From Stentor roeselii (taxonomy: Eukaryota; Ciliophora; Heterotrichea; Heterotrichida; Stentoridae): a stretch of DNA of 64,000 bases. Under the pieces are notes generated by a model that was not told the DNA's origin, ran no database searches, and worked only from the letters and a program-made list of their open reading frames with translations. Numbering within the stretch: position 1 is the stretch's first letter; each line of letters starts with the position of its first letter. Of the stretch, positions 18,468 through 27,841 are shown one piece after another. The DNA lies in assembly GCA_006503475.1 (NCBI GenBank), contig RSEH01000017.1, positions 1 through 64,000 of the forward strand, in the 5' to 3' direction. The position numbers and the translations under genes are program-made.

Positions 18468-21395
18468 ATGGAAAGATCATCATCAGGGACTAAAAGACCT
18501 TTCTTTAAATCAATCTCTCCAAGCAATAGTTCATCTAACAACATACCAGTGCAACCAGAAGTTCTTCAAGCTTTAAACGCGAAAGTTCTAAAGATCCAAA
18601 AGAGTTGTCAGAACCTTGTAAAAATTTGCATTCCAAGCATGCAAGAAGAAAGATCAACACAAAAAAATTCTCCTACAAAGATGGAAATATTAAACATTTC
18701 ACCAGCTGATTTCAACAAAGTCACTCCAAGAATAACAGTCAAATCAAAAAACTTGCCAAGTCCCTTAATAACACCGCGCTCTGACTTTCCCTCATCTAAA
18801 ATCGACTTAAAAATCGAAAATCGCTCTCCAGCTATCTTAAAACAAGGAAAATTATCAAGTTCTCCAATGAAAAAGAACAAAAAAACCAGTTCCCACTACC
18901 CAATGATGGACTCTTTTCATACAGACCTCAACAAAAGTAACATCGAGAAGCTAAAAGTTAGAAAATTATTCAAAATAAGCAAAGACTTCTTAAAAAACAT
19001 TTTAAAACTTTGCAACACTTGCCCAGATACTTCTAAAATTTCATCACTTGTTGCAGAAAGTTGTGAATGTTTTAAAAAAAGCTTAGAAAATATCGAAAAA
19101 GAAGAGAAAATTGTAAGTTTTTACGATGAGCACCCAGATAAAAGTGGGAGTTACTCAGGACATGCGATGAAAAACGTGGAGTATCAATTGAGTAGAAAAA
19201 TTGAAGAAATTGAGATTTTAAGAGTGAAAAACGAGGAGTTGGAATGTGAGATCATGAAAACAAAGCACATGATTTTAATGTTTTCTGAAGAAAGGTCGAT
19301 AAAAGAAAACGATTTACTTGTGCATGTCATGAAAAGACTTAACAGGTTTTCTCAACATCTTTGCTCTGTAGTTAAAAAAATGAAAGAAAAATTTGAATTC
19401 AAAGCGAAAAACAGCTCTGATGAAGATACTCAAACTAATAGTCCAAAAAGTGCAAAAATCAATTCTTTAGAGTATCTGTTGTCGGAGTCGAAACTCAAGA
19501 TCTTTGAACTTGAAACTTCTCTGAAAAAAATGAATTCTTATAAAAATGAACATTTTTCATTGGTTTCTGAACTTGCCAAGAATAGTGAAGCTCTTGAGAC
19601 TTTAAGAAAAACTTTTAAAGTAAAAGAAATTGAATGCAAGCAAAAAGATCTACTTATTGAAAAAATCTCAGAAGAAAATAAAAGAGTCACAAATGAAAAA
19701 AACTCACTTTTCAATGAAATTAGTGAAAATCAAGAGTTTATAAGAAAGTTGAAAGAAGATACTGAAAAAAATGAATTTTATAAAAATAAATTTAAAGTAA
19801 ATCATAAAAATCTTGAAGTTGAAAACAAGAAACTTCTGGAAAAACTTGAAATATCTGAAGAAAAAATCAAAGGATTAGAAAAAAGTTCAAAAAAGAAAAA
19901 CACTGAAAATTTAGTTTTCGAACTTGAACAAGTCAAACTCGAAAAAAATAAACTTGAAGAGTCTCTTCAAGATTTTTATAAAGTTTTGAAAGAAAAACTT
20001 GCACTTGAAGAAAAACTTCAGGGTTTTGAAGAAATTTTAAATGAAAAACAAGAACTTGAAGAAAAAGTCAGAGTTTTAGATTACGAGGTGCAGGTTTCAA
20101 GAGAAACTATCGAGTCTTTAGAATCACTTGAAAAGGAAAAACGTTTGAAATCAAAGGAAAATAATTCAGAAAGGACCTGTGAGTGTTCAAAAGACTTAAA
20201 AGTGCTGAAACAAGAAAATCAACAGTTAAAAGACAAGTATTTAAAAGTTCTAATAGAAAACGAAAACAACTTCAAAACAATAAAAAACCTCGAAAAAAAC
20301 CATCTCGACTCATCAAATGCAAATTTCGAAATCTCTTCACTAAAACACCAGCTTTCTCTAAAAACCTCAGAATTATCAAGTATGAGAAAATCTCTCCAAT
20401 CCGACCAATCAAACCATCTCTCACCCTCCAGAGAAAAAACATCATTTCTCGAGCAATCCTTATCAAAGCTAAAAATTTTAGAACAAGAAAACATAACCTT
20501 AATGCAAGAAACTTCAGAAAAGTCTTCAAAAATCTCTTCTCTCGAGTCAAAGTTAAAAGATTTCGAGTCCCTTCCCTCTTCAATTAAAAACGAGATGATT
20601 TCCACAGATTCAATCAAATCAGAATTGCTTTCCTTGAAATCTGACCTGTTAACTTCAACTGAATCCTGCGAAAACCTGACAAAAACCTTAAAGTCACTTG
20701 AATCAAAGCTTTTCGATCTTGAACAAGCCGAGTTAAAAATGATCAAAATGTTAGAAATCCTTAAATCAACAAATGAAACCTTATCAGAAGAAAACAATTC
20801 ACTAATCCATTCAAAATCTCTTCTTTTATCCAAGAACAACGAACTAGAAAGTGACATCAAAAGCCTCACAGAACGTCTTTTCAAGAAAAGTCACGAAATC
20901 TCTTCACTTGAAGACCGGATTTTCAGTCTTTCCTCAGGCGACAAGGTCGCCTTTTCTGTAAATTTCGACGAAATGAACAGAACTAAACAAGCCCTTGACG
21001 AGACCCGTTCAAAACTAGAAGAAACCCAAAAAGACCTGGCTTTAACAGGTGTAAAACTCACTTTTCTCACAGACCAGTTAAATCAGCTGAAGTCTCAAAA
21101 TGAAGGCCTTCGTGAAAAAAACCAGAAACTCGAGCGTCTTTTAAGAGAAAAGTCTTCAGAACGTAAAAAAACCCAGAGCAAGACAGTGTTCTACGCAGAT
21201 GAAACCTTTGAAAGAGACACTTTAAAGCTAAGATCATCGACAATGATCCCAGATCGCAAGTCAATCTTAAAAAAACCTTCAAGTGAAGACCAGGAGATTC
21301 CCGAGATTTTTCTTGAAAATAACGAAAAAGTTGAAAGTTTTTTCACTGAAGACAGTCCAATGAAATCAGGAAGAATCCCATTTAAAGGTAAGTGA
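18468..21395 (+). CDS. Long coiled-coil protein, 975 aa
   Basis: Residues 1-170 are Ser/Pro/Lys-rich and probably disordered. Residues about 225-900 are almost continuous heptad-type coiled coil (for example KLLEKLEISEEKIKGLEKS). The tail is Ser/Lys-rich. No catalytic domain is seen. Such proteins in ciliates are usually cortical, basal-body or fibre components, but this is inference. The stop is TGA, followed after 18 nt by the NEK kinase start on the same strand. A GTAAGTGA at the end looks like a donor site, but no AG lies 15-16 nt along, so I keep the stop. Composition of the coding strand changes sharply near 20200 from G-containing to C/A-rich codons. Confidence 0.85.
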   Translation: MERSSSGTKRPFFKSISPSNSSSNNIPVQPEVLQALNAKVLKIQKSCQNLVKICIPSMQEERSTQKNSPTKMEILNISPADFNKVTPRITVKSKNLPSPLITPRSDFPSSKIDLKIENRSPAILKQGKLSSSPMKKNKKTSSHYPMMDSFHTDLNKSNIEKLKVRKLFKISKDFLKNILKLCNTCPDTSKISSLVAESCECFKKSLENIEKEEKIVSFYDEHPDKSGSYSGHAMKNVEYQLSRKIEEIEILRVKNEELECEIMKTKHMILMFSEERSIKENDLLVHVMKRLNRFSQHLCSVVKKMKEKFEFKAKNSSDEDTQTNSPKSAKINSLEYLLSESKLKIFELETSLKKMNSYKNEHFSLVSELAKNSEALETLRKTFKVKEIECKQKDLLIEKISEENKRVTNEKNSLFNEISENQEFIRKLKEDTEKNEFYKNKFKVNHKNLEVENKKLLEKLEISEEKIKGLEKSSKKKNTENLVFELEQVKLEKNKLEESLQDFYKVLKEKLALEEKLQGFEEILNEKQELEEKVRVLDYEVQVSRETIESLESLEKEKRLKSKENNSERTCECSKDLKVLKQENQQLKDKYLKVLIENENNFKTIKNLEKNHLDSSNANFEISSLKHQLSLKTSELSSMRKSLQSDQSNHLSPSREKTSFLEQSLSKLKILEQENITLMQETSEKSSKISSLESKLKDFESLPSSIKNEMISTDSIKSELLSLKSDLLTSTESCENLTKTLKSLESKLFDLEQAELKMIKMLEILKSTNETLSEENNSLIHSKSLLLSKNNELESDIKSLTERLFKKSHEISSLEDRIFSLSSGDKVAFSVNFDEMNRTKQALDETRSKLEETQKDLALTGVKLTFLTDQLNQLKSQNEGLREKNQKLERLLREKSSERKKTQSKTVFYADETFERDTLKLRSSTMIPDRKSILKKPSSEDQEIPEIFLENNEKVESFFTEDSPMKSGRIPFKGK

Positions 21396-21413
21396 TTATT
21401 CATATTTAAATCA

Positions 21414-22649
21414 ATGTCTCTCCAAGACTACGAAGTCTTATCAGAACTAGGCAAAGGCGCCTACAGCATAGTCTACAAAGCACGTCGCCTTTCAGACAAC
21501 AAGATCTACGCACTGAAAAAAGTAAAACTTGCCAATTTGAAAGAAAAAGAAAAAAGAAATGCTTTAAATGAAGTAAGGTTTCTCGCAAGTATCAAACATC
21601 CGAACGTTATTTCTTACAAAGAAGCCTTTTTAGACGAAAACAAACATTTCTTATGTCTTGTCATGGAATACGCTGACGGCGGCGACCTCTTCCAACGCAT
21701 TCAGCTCTATCAAAAAAAAGGGACTTACATGAGTGAAAGTTACGTTTGGAACCTGGTAGTCCAGCTATCAAGAGGACTTAAAGCGCTTCATGACTTGAGC
21801 ATCGTTCATCGAGACTTGAAAAGTGCCAACATTTTTTTGACGAAAGATGGAAAAGTAAAACTTGGAGACATGAACGTCTCAAAAGTCTCTAAAGCTTGCT
21901 TGGAACATACTCAGACTGGAACTCCTTATTATGCAAGTCCTGAGGTCTGGAAAGACCTGCCTTATGATAACAGAAGTGACTTGTGGAGCTTTGGATGTGT
22001 TTTATATGAAAGCATCTGCCTCAAACCGCCTTTTCGCGCTGAGGACATGAGAGGACTTTATAAAAAAGTAGTAAAAGGAGAATATTCTGCTATTCCTCGA
22101 ACTTTTTCACAGGAACTCGCTGGGATTGTTGATGGGTTGCTGCAGGTTGACCCTAATCAAAGAATCAATTGCAACCAAATTTTAAATTTACCTGAAGTTA
22201 GAAAAAGAGCTCTTGATGAAGAAAGTGTTGAAACAACCAATAGTCTTCTACAAACTATCAACTTTTCTGGCAAAATGACGAATTTCGTTAGTATTTTACC
22301 GAAACCGAACTTTGATGACTTGGATGAAATTCAGAGAAATAATCGAAGTCTTATTTTACCGTCTATGAAAAATAAAAGTCCGAGAATTAGAGAAGCTTCT
22401 GAGATTATTGGGAAAATGCATGAGGAAAAACAACAGAGGGAAAAAAGTTTGGATAATTTGAGCAGGTATCGAAAAATTATTTTGAAGGAAAATTATGGAG
22501 CGCTTAGGTTGCCGAAGGTTAAGTATCCACATGGAAGTATTAATAGAAGTCGAGAAATGACTATTGTTTCTAGGGTTAATTCTGAGAAAATCACGGTCAA
22601 ACCTACGACCAATAGAAGTTTGGTTGCGAAGAGGAATTATTTATTCTAA
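21414..22649 (+). CDS. NEK-family protein kinase, 411 aa
   Basis: A Ser/Thr kinase of the NIMA-related family, which acts on cilia, basal bodies and the cell cycle. The kinase domain covers residues 4-265. It has the glycine loop GKGAYSIVYKA (12-22), the VAIK-type lysine in YALKKVKL, the catalytic loop IVHRDLKSANIFL (about 130-142) and the activation segment ending GTPYYASPEVW (about 168). The Mg-binding motif reads GDMNVSKV where most kinases have DFG and many NEKs have DLG. The Asp is kept, so activity is plausible. The C-terminal 140 residues are basic without a clear domain. It starts 18 nt after the coiled-coil gene. Confidence 0.93.
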   Translation: MSLQDYEVLSELGKGAYSIVYKARRLSDNKIYALKKVKLANLKEKEKRNALNEVRFLASIKHPNVISYKEAFLDENKHFLCLVMEYADGGDLFQRIQLYQKKGTYMSESYVWNLVVQLSRGLKALHDLSIVHRDLKSANIFLTKDGKVKLGDMNVSKVSKACLEHTQTGTPYYASPEVWKDLPYDNRSDLWSFGCVLYESICLKPPFRAEDMRGLYKKVVKGEYSAIPRTFSQELAGIVDGLLQVDPNQRINCNQILNLPEVRKRALDEESVETTNSLLQTINFSGKMTNFVSILPKPNFDDLDEIQRNNRSLILPSMKNKSPRIREASEIIGKMHEEKQQREKSLDNLSRYRKIILKENYGALRLPKVKYPHGSINRSREMTIVSRVNSEKITVKPTTNRSLVAKRNYLF

Positions 22650-22866
22650 TGTAATTAATGGGATTTTAGATGATGTTATGAAATGAAAGGTTTTGTTTTT
22701 AGATGTTATTTCATGGAGATTTTTTATATGTTTATGTTTAGAGGAGTGATCCAAGCATTTCTGGAGTTTTATCGTTTATAATGATCACATAAAAAATATA
22801 AATCATTAGTTTTCTAGGGATATTAAACAAGTTTTAAATAAATTAATTTCTAGAATCATTATAACT

Positions 22867-23349
22867 ATGAATATCACGCCATCATACACCTCAATGAATG
22901 ATGCTACAGCACTTATTCAGATATCAAAGAGAAATTTAAAGATACTTATCATCCTAAAATCAATAATATCATTGATTTGTCTGATAATCTTTGGACTTTC
23001 TCTTTCTCCTTTCTTTATAGTTGTGGGTCTTGTGTATCTCATCATTTCTGTTATAGGCTGCTTGGGAATCAGTAAAGAAAGCAAAGCACTGTTGATAACT
23101 TATATTGTTTTTAGTTTCTTGCTGCTTGTTCTCTGCTTGATTTTCATTATTTTGACGATAGTTTCGATAGTTGCTTATGAATCTGATCCTGACTGCGGCA
23201 ATGATTATTCTGGCATGTGTGGAGTAGCGATTTATTTTCTGGTAGTTTTTCTTATCATTTTAATTGGTCTTTGCTCGATATCGCTTCTGAATGTGATCAT
23301 TTCCCATAGGTTGTACAAGGAACTTAAGGAAGCTAATAGGTTTAGTTAA
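22867..23349 (+). CDS. Four-helix membrane protein, 160 aa
   Basis: A small integral membrane protein with four hydrophobic segments at about residues 26-46, 48-68, 75-103 and 115-145. The N-terminus is short and polar (about 20 residues, with SKRNLK before the first helix). The loop between helices 3 and 4 carries two cysteines (DPDCGNDYSGMCG), suggesting a disulfide on the lumenal or extracellular side. It is clearly paralogous to the gene at 24530: both share SKRNL before helix 1 and the C...SGxC loop. It resembles tetraspan-like proteins by topology only; no CCG signature is seen. Role unknown. Confidence 0.8.
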   Translation: MNITPSYTSMNDATALIQISKRNLKILIILKSIISLICLIIFGLSLSPFFIVVGLVYLIISVIGCLGISKESKALLITYIVFSFLLLVLCLIFIILTIVSIVAYESDPDCGNDYSGMCGVAIYFLVVFLIILIGLCSISLLNVIISHRLYKELKEANRFS

Positions 23350-24529
23350 GGCTATGGTTTTAAGTGGAGAGATAAAAGTAACTGAAGGTTTTTAGTTATG
23401 TTTGACAATTTAAAAGATAATTTAGGGATATTCAGAATTATAAATAATGATGGGAGCAGAATTTTAAAACTTTAGATAAATGGACTTTCATTTTATCTAT
23501 TAAAAAAATTTTAAATCTTATAGTAGAGTAGTTTGAAAGTAGAGATTTATGATAATTATAACTTGTAGGCGTGATGAATTTTACTAAAACTTTTTTATTA
23601 AATTACTTTCCTAATCCTTATTCAATCTATTAGTTTAAAAGGCCGTCCTGTCGAAAAGATACTTTTCATTGAAAAATTAATATAGATATCACTCGGTTTC
23701 ACCTTGTTCAGGACAACAAGAAAAAATTAAAAAATAATCATAATTGAGGGAAATATTCGGAATTTAGATATTTTAACCATTTTGAATCATTTTCTAATGA
23801 CTCAGTAAGCATAAAAATCCCTATTCTTAATCAATACTTGAATATCGTAATAATTGTTTCATTTAATATTTGTAATTAAAGCTATTTTCTTATAAAGTTT
23901 ACTTTCCCATAAATAAAATCAGGTTTCTGTGATGAGTCTTAAGAATTATCATATTATTTGAGATCTTCCTAATAGGGGTGGACTTTTATCGATATTCAAT
24001 CTTATTCATTATAAGGAGTTTACCTAATGTATGAAATCAAGTAATTTTTTTTAATTTTTTATCAGAAATGTATTGGATTGTAGTATTAAATCATAATTTC
24101 GAAATTAATCATTATGATAAGTAATTATTTAGATGATTTCTAGGAGTCAAGCTAAATTTTCTGATGATTATAAATATAATTTCTTCGTTTATTTTAATCT
24201 TTTTATTATATGTTTAAAGGTATTTCATACTATGATTAATGTCAAAACAATATGATGGCAATTCCAATACAGAATTCAATAAATGTCTATTCAAATTAAT
24301 AAAAAGATAAAATTCATGTGAAGATCACTTAATGCTGAGTCAAACCATCATAATCTTCAATAAATTATAACTTATTTTGTAAATACCTATCATTTAATAA
24401 ATGATGCTAAGACTCAACTATCCAGCCCACACTAACTTGTTTCTCGCCGTCTTTACAGTTGAGATAACTTCTTTAGGTAAAAAATATTCAATCTATATAG
24501 GAGAAAATAAATAATATTACATAATAAAA
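23350..24529. other. 1.2-kb spacer between membrane-protein paralogues
   Basis: AT-rich sequence with no coding frame. I looked for a decayed third copy of the flanking four-helix genes (SKRNL-like or Cys-loop remnants) and saw none. Confidence 0.45.
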
Positions 24530-24994
24530 ATGAACTCAGTTCCAGTATATACTACGATTCAATCGGTCTCACCTTTAGCTGAAGTATCTAAGAGAAACTT
24601 AAATATTTTGATCATAATCGAGCTTGTTATTGCTGTAATATGCTTTGTATTCTTTTTCCTTACATTTGGAGTACTGGAAATTGTCATAACCGTTCTGCTC
24701 ATTTCTTCGTGCATTGTAGGTTTTTTTGCCACTAAAAATAATAGCAAAGGTCTTTTGATATGCTATCAAGTTATAAATATCATTTTGATTATTATTTGCC
24801 TGGTATTCATTATTTTATCTATAGTGATTATTGCATCAATATCACAAGATTCTGCCTGCAATGGACCGAACTCAGGAATATGCAATTTTATTATTGTAAT
24901 CGTGGTGATATTTATGATACTTCTTGCTGGTATTGCTTTCATATCAATATTGAATATAGTATTTAGCAGGCGAGTATACAAGGACATTCAGTAG
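24530..24994 (+). CDS. Four-helix membrane protein, 154 aa, paralogue of the 22867 gene
   Basis: Same layout as its upstream neighbour. A polar 22-residue N-terminus contains SKRNLNI. Four hydrophobic helices lie at about 23-43, 46-64, 72-99 and 116-146, with a Cys-bearing loop (DSACNGPNSGICN) between helices 3 and 4. The C-terminus is short and basic (SRRVYKDIQ). The two proteins are diverged in sequence but share loop cysteines and the pre-helix motif, so a tandem duplication is inferred. Function unknown. Confidence 0.8.
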   Translation: MNSVPVYTTIQSVSPLAEVSKRNLNILIIIELVIAVICFVFFFLTFGVLEIVITVLLISSCIVGFFATKNNSKGLLICYQVINIILIIICLVFIILSIVIIASISQDSACNGPNSGICNFIIVIVVIFMILLAGIAFISILNIVFSRRVYKDIQ

Positions 24995-25731
24995 AACATT
25001 ATAGTTAAGTAGTTAGATAATTATTCTGATGAAGGTATGATTGATGTTTACATTTTGAGTAATAATATAATGAATCTATGTAATTAAAGTCACTATTCTA
25101 TATTATATCTTTAAACTAATAAAAATTTTATTTTTAAGAATGAATTGAATCAAATAACAGTAAAGCTAGATGTTCAAAATGCATTCTATAGATGTTATTT
25201 TATCATCTGATAAGTTAGAGCTTTTTAGGTTCATTAATCTCTCAACAATCTTTTTACTATCAAAAAATTAAGGGGTTTTAATTCTGCTTGTGCTAAATTG
25301 AGTGTTAATCTAGGATGCCTAAAATTTAATTTCTTTTCAAATGAAATTCTTTAAGTCATCATAATTCACTACTTTATAATTTTTTGTATTCGCAATCATA
25401 TCAGAGAAAACGAGCTATTACATGATCCTAATTTAACTTTATATGATAGTTTCTGGTTCCAATGATTCCCTATTTAGTATTGATGCACTATGATCTCTTT
25501 GTGTCTTCAACTTAGTAAAAGCATAATATCTAAATAAGGTATCATCGATGATTATCTTAATTCAAAGATAGTCTTTCATATCATTCAAAACAATGTGTGC
25601 TAAATACAAGAACCTAAAACATCTAAACTCTTAAACAACATCTATAAAGATTATCGATTTCGAATATAAATCATATTTTCTTACTCAATTTATCATCGAT
25701 TGCATAAATTTTAGATTTTTCTCTACAATAA
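24995..25731. other. Spacer, no gene seen
   Basis: AT-rich, with frequent stops in all frames. No RNA gene or repeat is recognised. Confidence 0.45.
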
Positions 25732-26409
25732 ATGGCAGACCTAATCATTTATGGACACCCAATGAGTCAGCCTTCAAGATCAGTTGAAATTTTCTGTCAA
25801 CTCGCAGGTTTGAAATACCAGTTTCAAGAAATCAACATCTTCGCAGGTGAGCATATGAAAAGAAACTTCAGAGCAATAAACCCTTTTCAAGAAATTCCTG
25901 TCTTAAAGCACAAAGAGTTTATTTTGTGGGAAAGTGCAGCAATCATTCAGTACTTAGCAGAAAATTTCAATATTGACTCATCATATTATCCGAAAAATCC
26001 TCAGATAAGAGGAAAGGTGATGGCTTACTTGCACTGGCATCATGAGAATGTAAGAAGACCGATCGCTCAGTATGCAAGAAAAAAAGTAATCTACCCAATG
26101 ATGCTCGGAAAGCCTGAACCAAGCCCAGCCCAATTAGAAAAATTGTTAAAGAAGAGAGAAGAAGTTTGTCAAACATTAGAATGGATTTTGCAAACTTCCA
26201 CTTTTTTAGCCCGAACCGAAAATGTGACGATTGCTGATATTTTTGCCTTTAATGAAATTATCAGTGGCTCATATTTTGGATTGAGCATCGTGAAGTACCC
26301 AAAATTGATGAGTTGGTTCCAAAAAGTTGCATCCGTTCCAGAAGTGCAAAAGGTTTGTGGAAGTCTTCTCTCAGAATATCAGGAATCTATGAAAAACCCT
26401 AAGCTATGA
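25732..26409 (+). CDS. Glutathione S-transferase, theta-like, 225 aa
   Basis: A cytosolic GST that would conjugate glutathione to electrophiles. The N-terminal thioredoxin-like domain (1-80) begins LIIYGHPMSQPSRSVEIF with a Ser-type catalytic position as in theta GSTs. The cis-proline region is INPFQEIPVL, and the glutathione-binding E-S pair is in LWESAAIIQYLAE (about 65-77). The all-helical C-terminal domain contains VTIADIFAFNEI, the N-capping box of GSTs. Length is normal for the class. The stop is TGA. Long spacers on both sides suggest it is transcribed alone. Confidence 0.93.
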   Translation: MADLIIYGHPMSQPSRSVEIFCQLAGLKYQFQEINIFAGEHMKRNFRAINPFQEIPVLKHKEFILWESAAIIQYLAENFNIDSSYYPKNPQIRGKVMAYLHWHHENVRRPIAQYARKKVIYPMMLGKPEPSPAQLEKLLKKREEVCQTLEWILQTSTFLARTENVTIADIFAFNEIISGSYFGLSIVKYPKLMSWFQKVASVPEVQKVCGSLLSEYQESMKNPKL

Positions 26410-26968
26410 AAATATTCTTAGATAATTATTCAATTTAGAAAATATGTTATCAGTAATTTTATGTTTAGGTTATTTAAGTGCACGTGAATTGGAATTTGAT
26501 TTTTGTGATAGTTTTAAGTAATTTAAAAGACTTTAGTTTGATAATTAGATGGTGAATAAAAAACGTTTATTCAAAAATTTTTATTGCTAATTTCTTATAA
26601 TATTGATAACTCTTAGGGGTTCCTATTAAAATATCACCTGAAAATAATATTCTTATCGTTTTCATTTCGAGTTAAACTGTTTCCATTGTGATAAGAAGAA
26701 TCTCCTAATTAAAAATTGAACCGAGGCTGACTTAAACCTTCTCTTATCAATAAAATCATTAATTCTACGAATAAATCCACTAATTCCAAATCATAAATCC
26801 ATTCAAGGGAAATCATTTAACAGTTTTAATACCAAAACTTTATACTCTATATTGATTCAACAACCCAAGTCCATATACTCAAGTTTCAACTCTACAAAAA
26901 CTTCCTTTCAACACGTTTCAAAAGCTCAGTATCAGCAAGTTATGGATAATAAACTAATTAGCCTTATA
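26410..26968. other. Spacer, no gene seen
   Basis: AT-rich spacer between the GST gene and a convergent minus-strand gene. No coding frame or RNA gene is recognised. Confidence 0.45.
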
Positions 26969-27340
26969 CTACATGTTTTCCGGGAAATATCCTCTTAAAA
27001 ACAAAGGCCTTGACCCTGAACTTTGAGAAATCATCTGACCAGGGTCTTCAATAGTTTTACTTCGACAGCATTTATGAAAAATGACGATCAAAGTACAGAC
27101 CAAGAAGACAATTGCAATAATGATGAGAAAGAATTCCCAAATTTCAAGTTTGAGTGACGATGCCAGACTTTCAAGGATGTCAGGTTTGGCTTTAGATGAT
27201 AAAGAAAGGAAATCGTCTTGATTTATTTGAAAATTTTGACGGAATCGGCTTAAGAGGACATCTTGGATATTATTCATTACAAACTCAAACAGCTCATTTG
27301 ACTTCGGACAGATCGAAATAACCAAAATTATTGAAATCAC
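26969..27340 (-). CDS. Small single-pass membrane protein, 123 aa
   Basis: The N-terminus (MISIILVISICPKS) looks like a short signal peptide. A polar helical segment follows, then a strong transmembrane helix at about 71-92 (EFFLIIIAIVFLVCTLIVIF). A cytosolic tail starts HKCCRSK, where the cysteine pair beside the membrane may be palmitoylated. No family is recognised. It is divergent from the 27441 gene, with 100 nt between the two start codons. Confidence 0.65.
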   Translation of the reverse strand: MISIILVISICPKSNELFEFVMNNIQDVLLSRFRQNFQINQDDFLSLSSKAKPDILESLASSLKLEIWEFFLIIIAIVFLVCTLIVIFHKCCRSKTIEDPGQMISQSSGSRPLFLRGYFPENM

Positions 27341-27440
27341 TGTAAATAAAAAATTAAGAGATTTATTTTCTAAGTAAAAAATTCTTTAAAGTCTTTAAAT
27401 ATCAGTTATCGATCTTTCAATCTTAGTAAGGATATAATCA

Positions 27441-27839
27441 ATGATCAGCGAATCCCTGTCAACAGAACCCGAATTGTCAAGTGCCAATCATCTACCTTCT
27501 TTACGACCGAAACCTCTTGAATCAAACTTAAAAGCTCTTCGAAGAAAAACAATGCTTTCAGAAAGAAGTAATTTTCTTCATCTAAAAAGAAGTGTTTTGC
27601 AGAGTTTTCCTCAAAAGAAGTTCAACGCGTGTGCCGCAAGTGAGTTCAGCAAGTTGATCCTGAACCGAAACCAAGTGACTCTGAGTGGGAATTACTCTGC
27701 GAAGTACTCTTACCCAGCGGAAGTCTTGTCAACTTCTCAGATCTATCGAGTGAAACATGCGAGACAAGAAGACTTTGCCTTGCTGAAGACTTCTTGTTAC
27801 AAAGCGCAAGTTTGCAGAGTGAAGACGTTAAATTATTAA
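27441..27839 (+). CDS. Unknown basic protein, 132 aa
   Basis: No domain is recognised. It is rich in Ser, Leu, Lys and Arg, with no membrane helix. The C-terminal part has alternating Tyr/Lys/Arg (YRVKHARQEDFALLK). It ends with TAA only 2 nt before the end of the convergent RING/B-box gene, so the two transcripts must overlap or terminate inside each other. Codon composition matches the neighbours, which supports a real gene. Confidence 0.6.
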   Translation: MISESLSTEPELSSANHLPSLRPKPLESNLKALRRKTMLSERSNFLHLKRSVLQSFPQKKFNACAASEFSKLILNRNQVTLSGNYSAKYSYPAEVLSTSQIYRVKHARQEDFALLKTSCYKAQVCRVKTLNY

Positions 27840-27841
27840 TT

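Noticed and set aside
20219-20884. 221-aa minus-strand frame opposite the coiled-coil gene
   Set aside because: A Ser/Phe/Leu-rich mirror of coiled-coil codons; a shadow of the plus-strand gene without its own features.
21388-21402. GTAAGTGA donor-like sequence at the end of the 975-aa coiled-coil gene
   Set aside because: No AG occurs 15-16 nt from the GT, and the NEK gene has its own well-formed start. TGA is kept as the stop.
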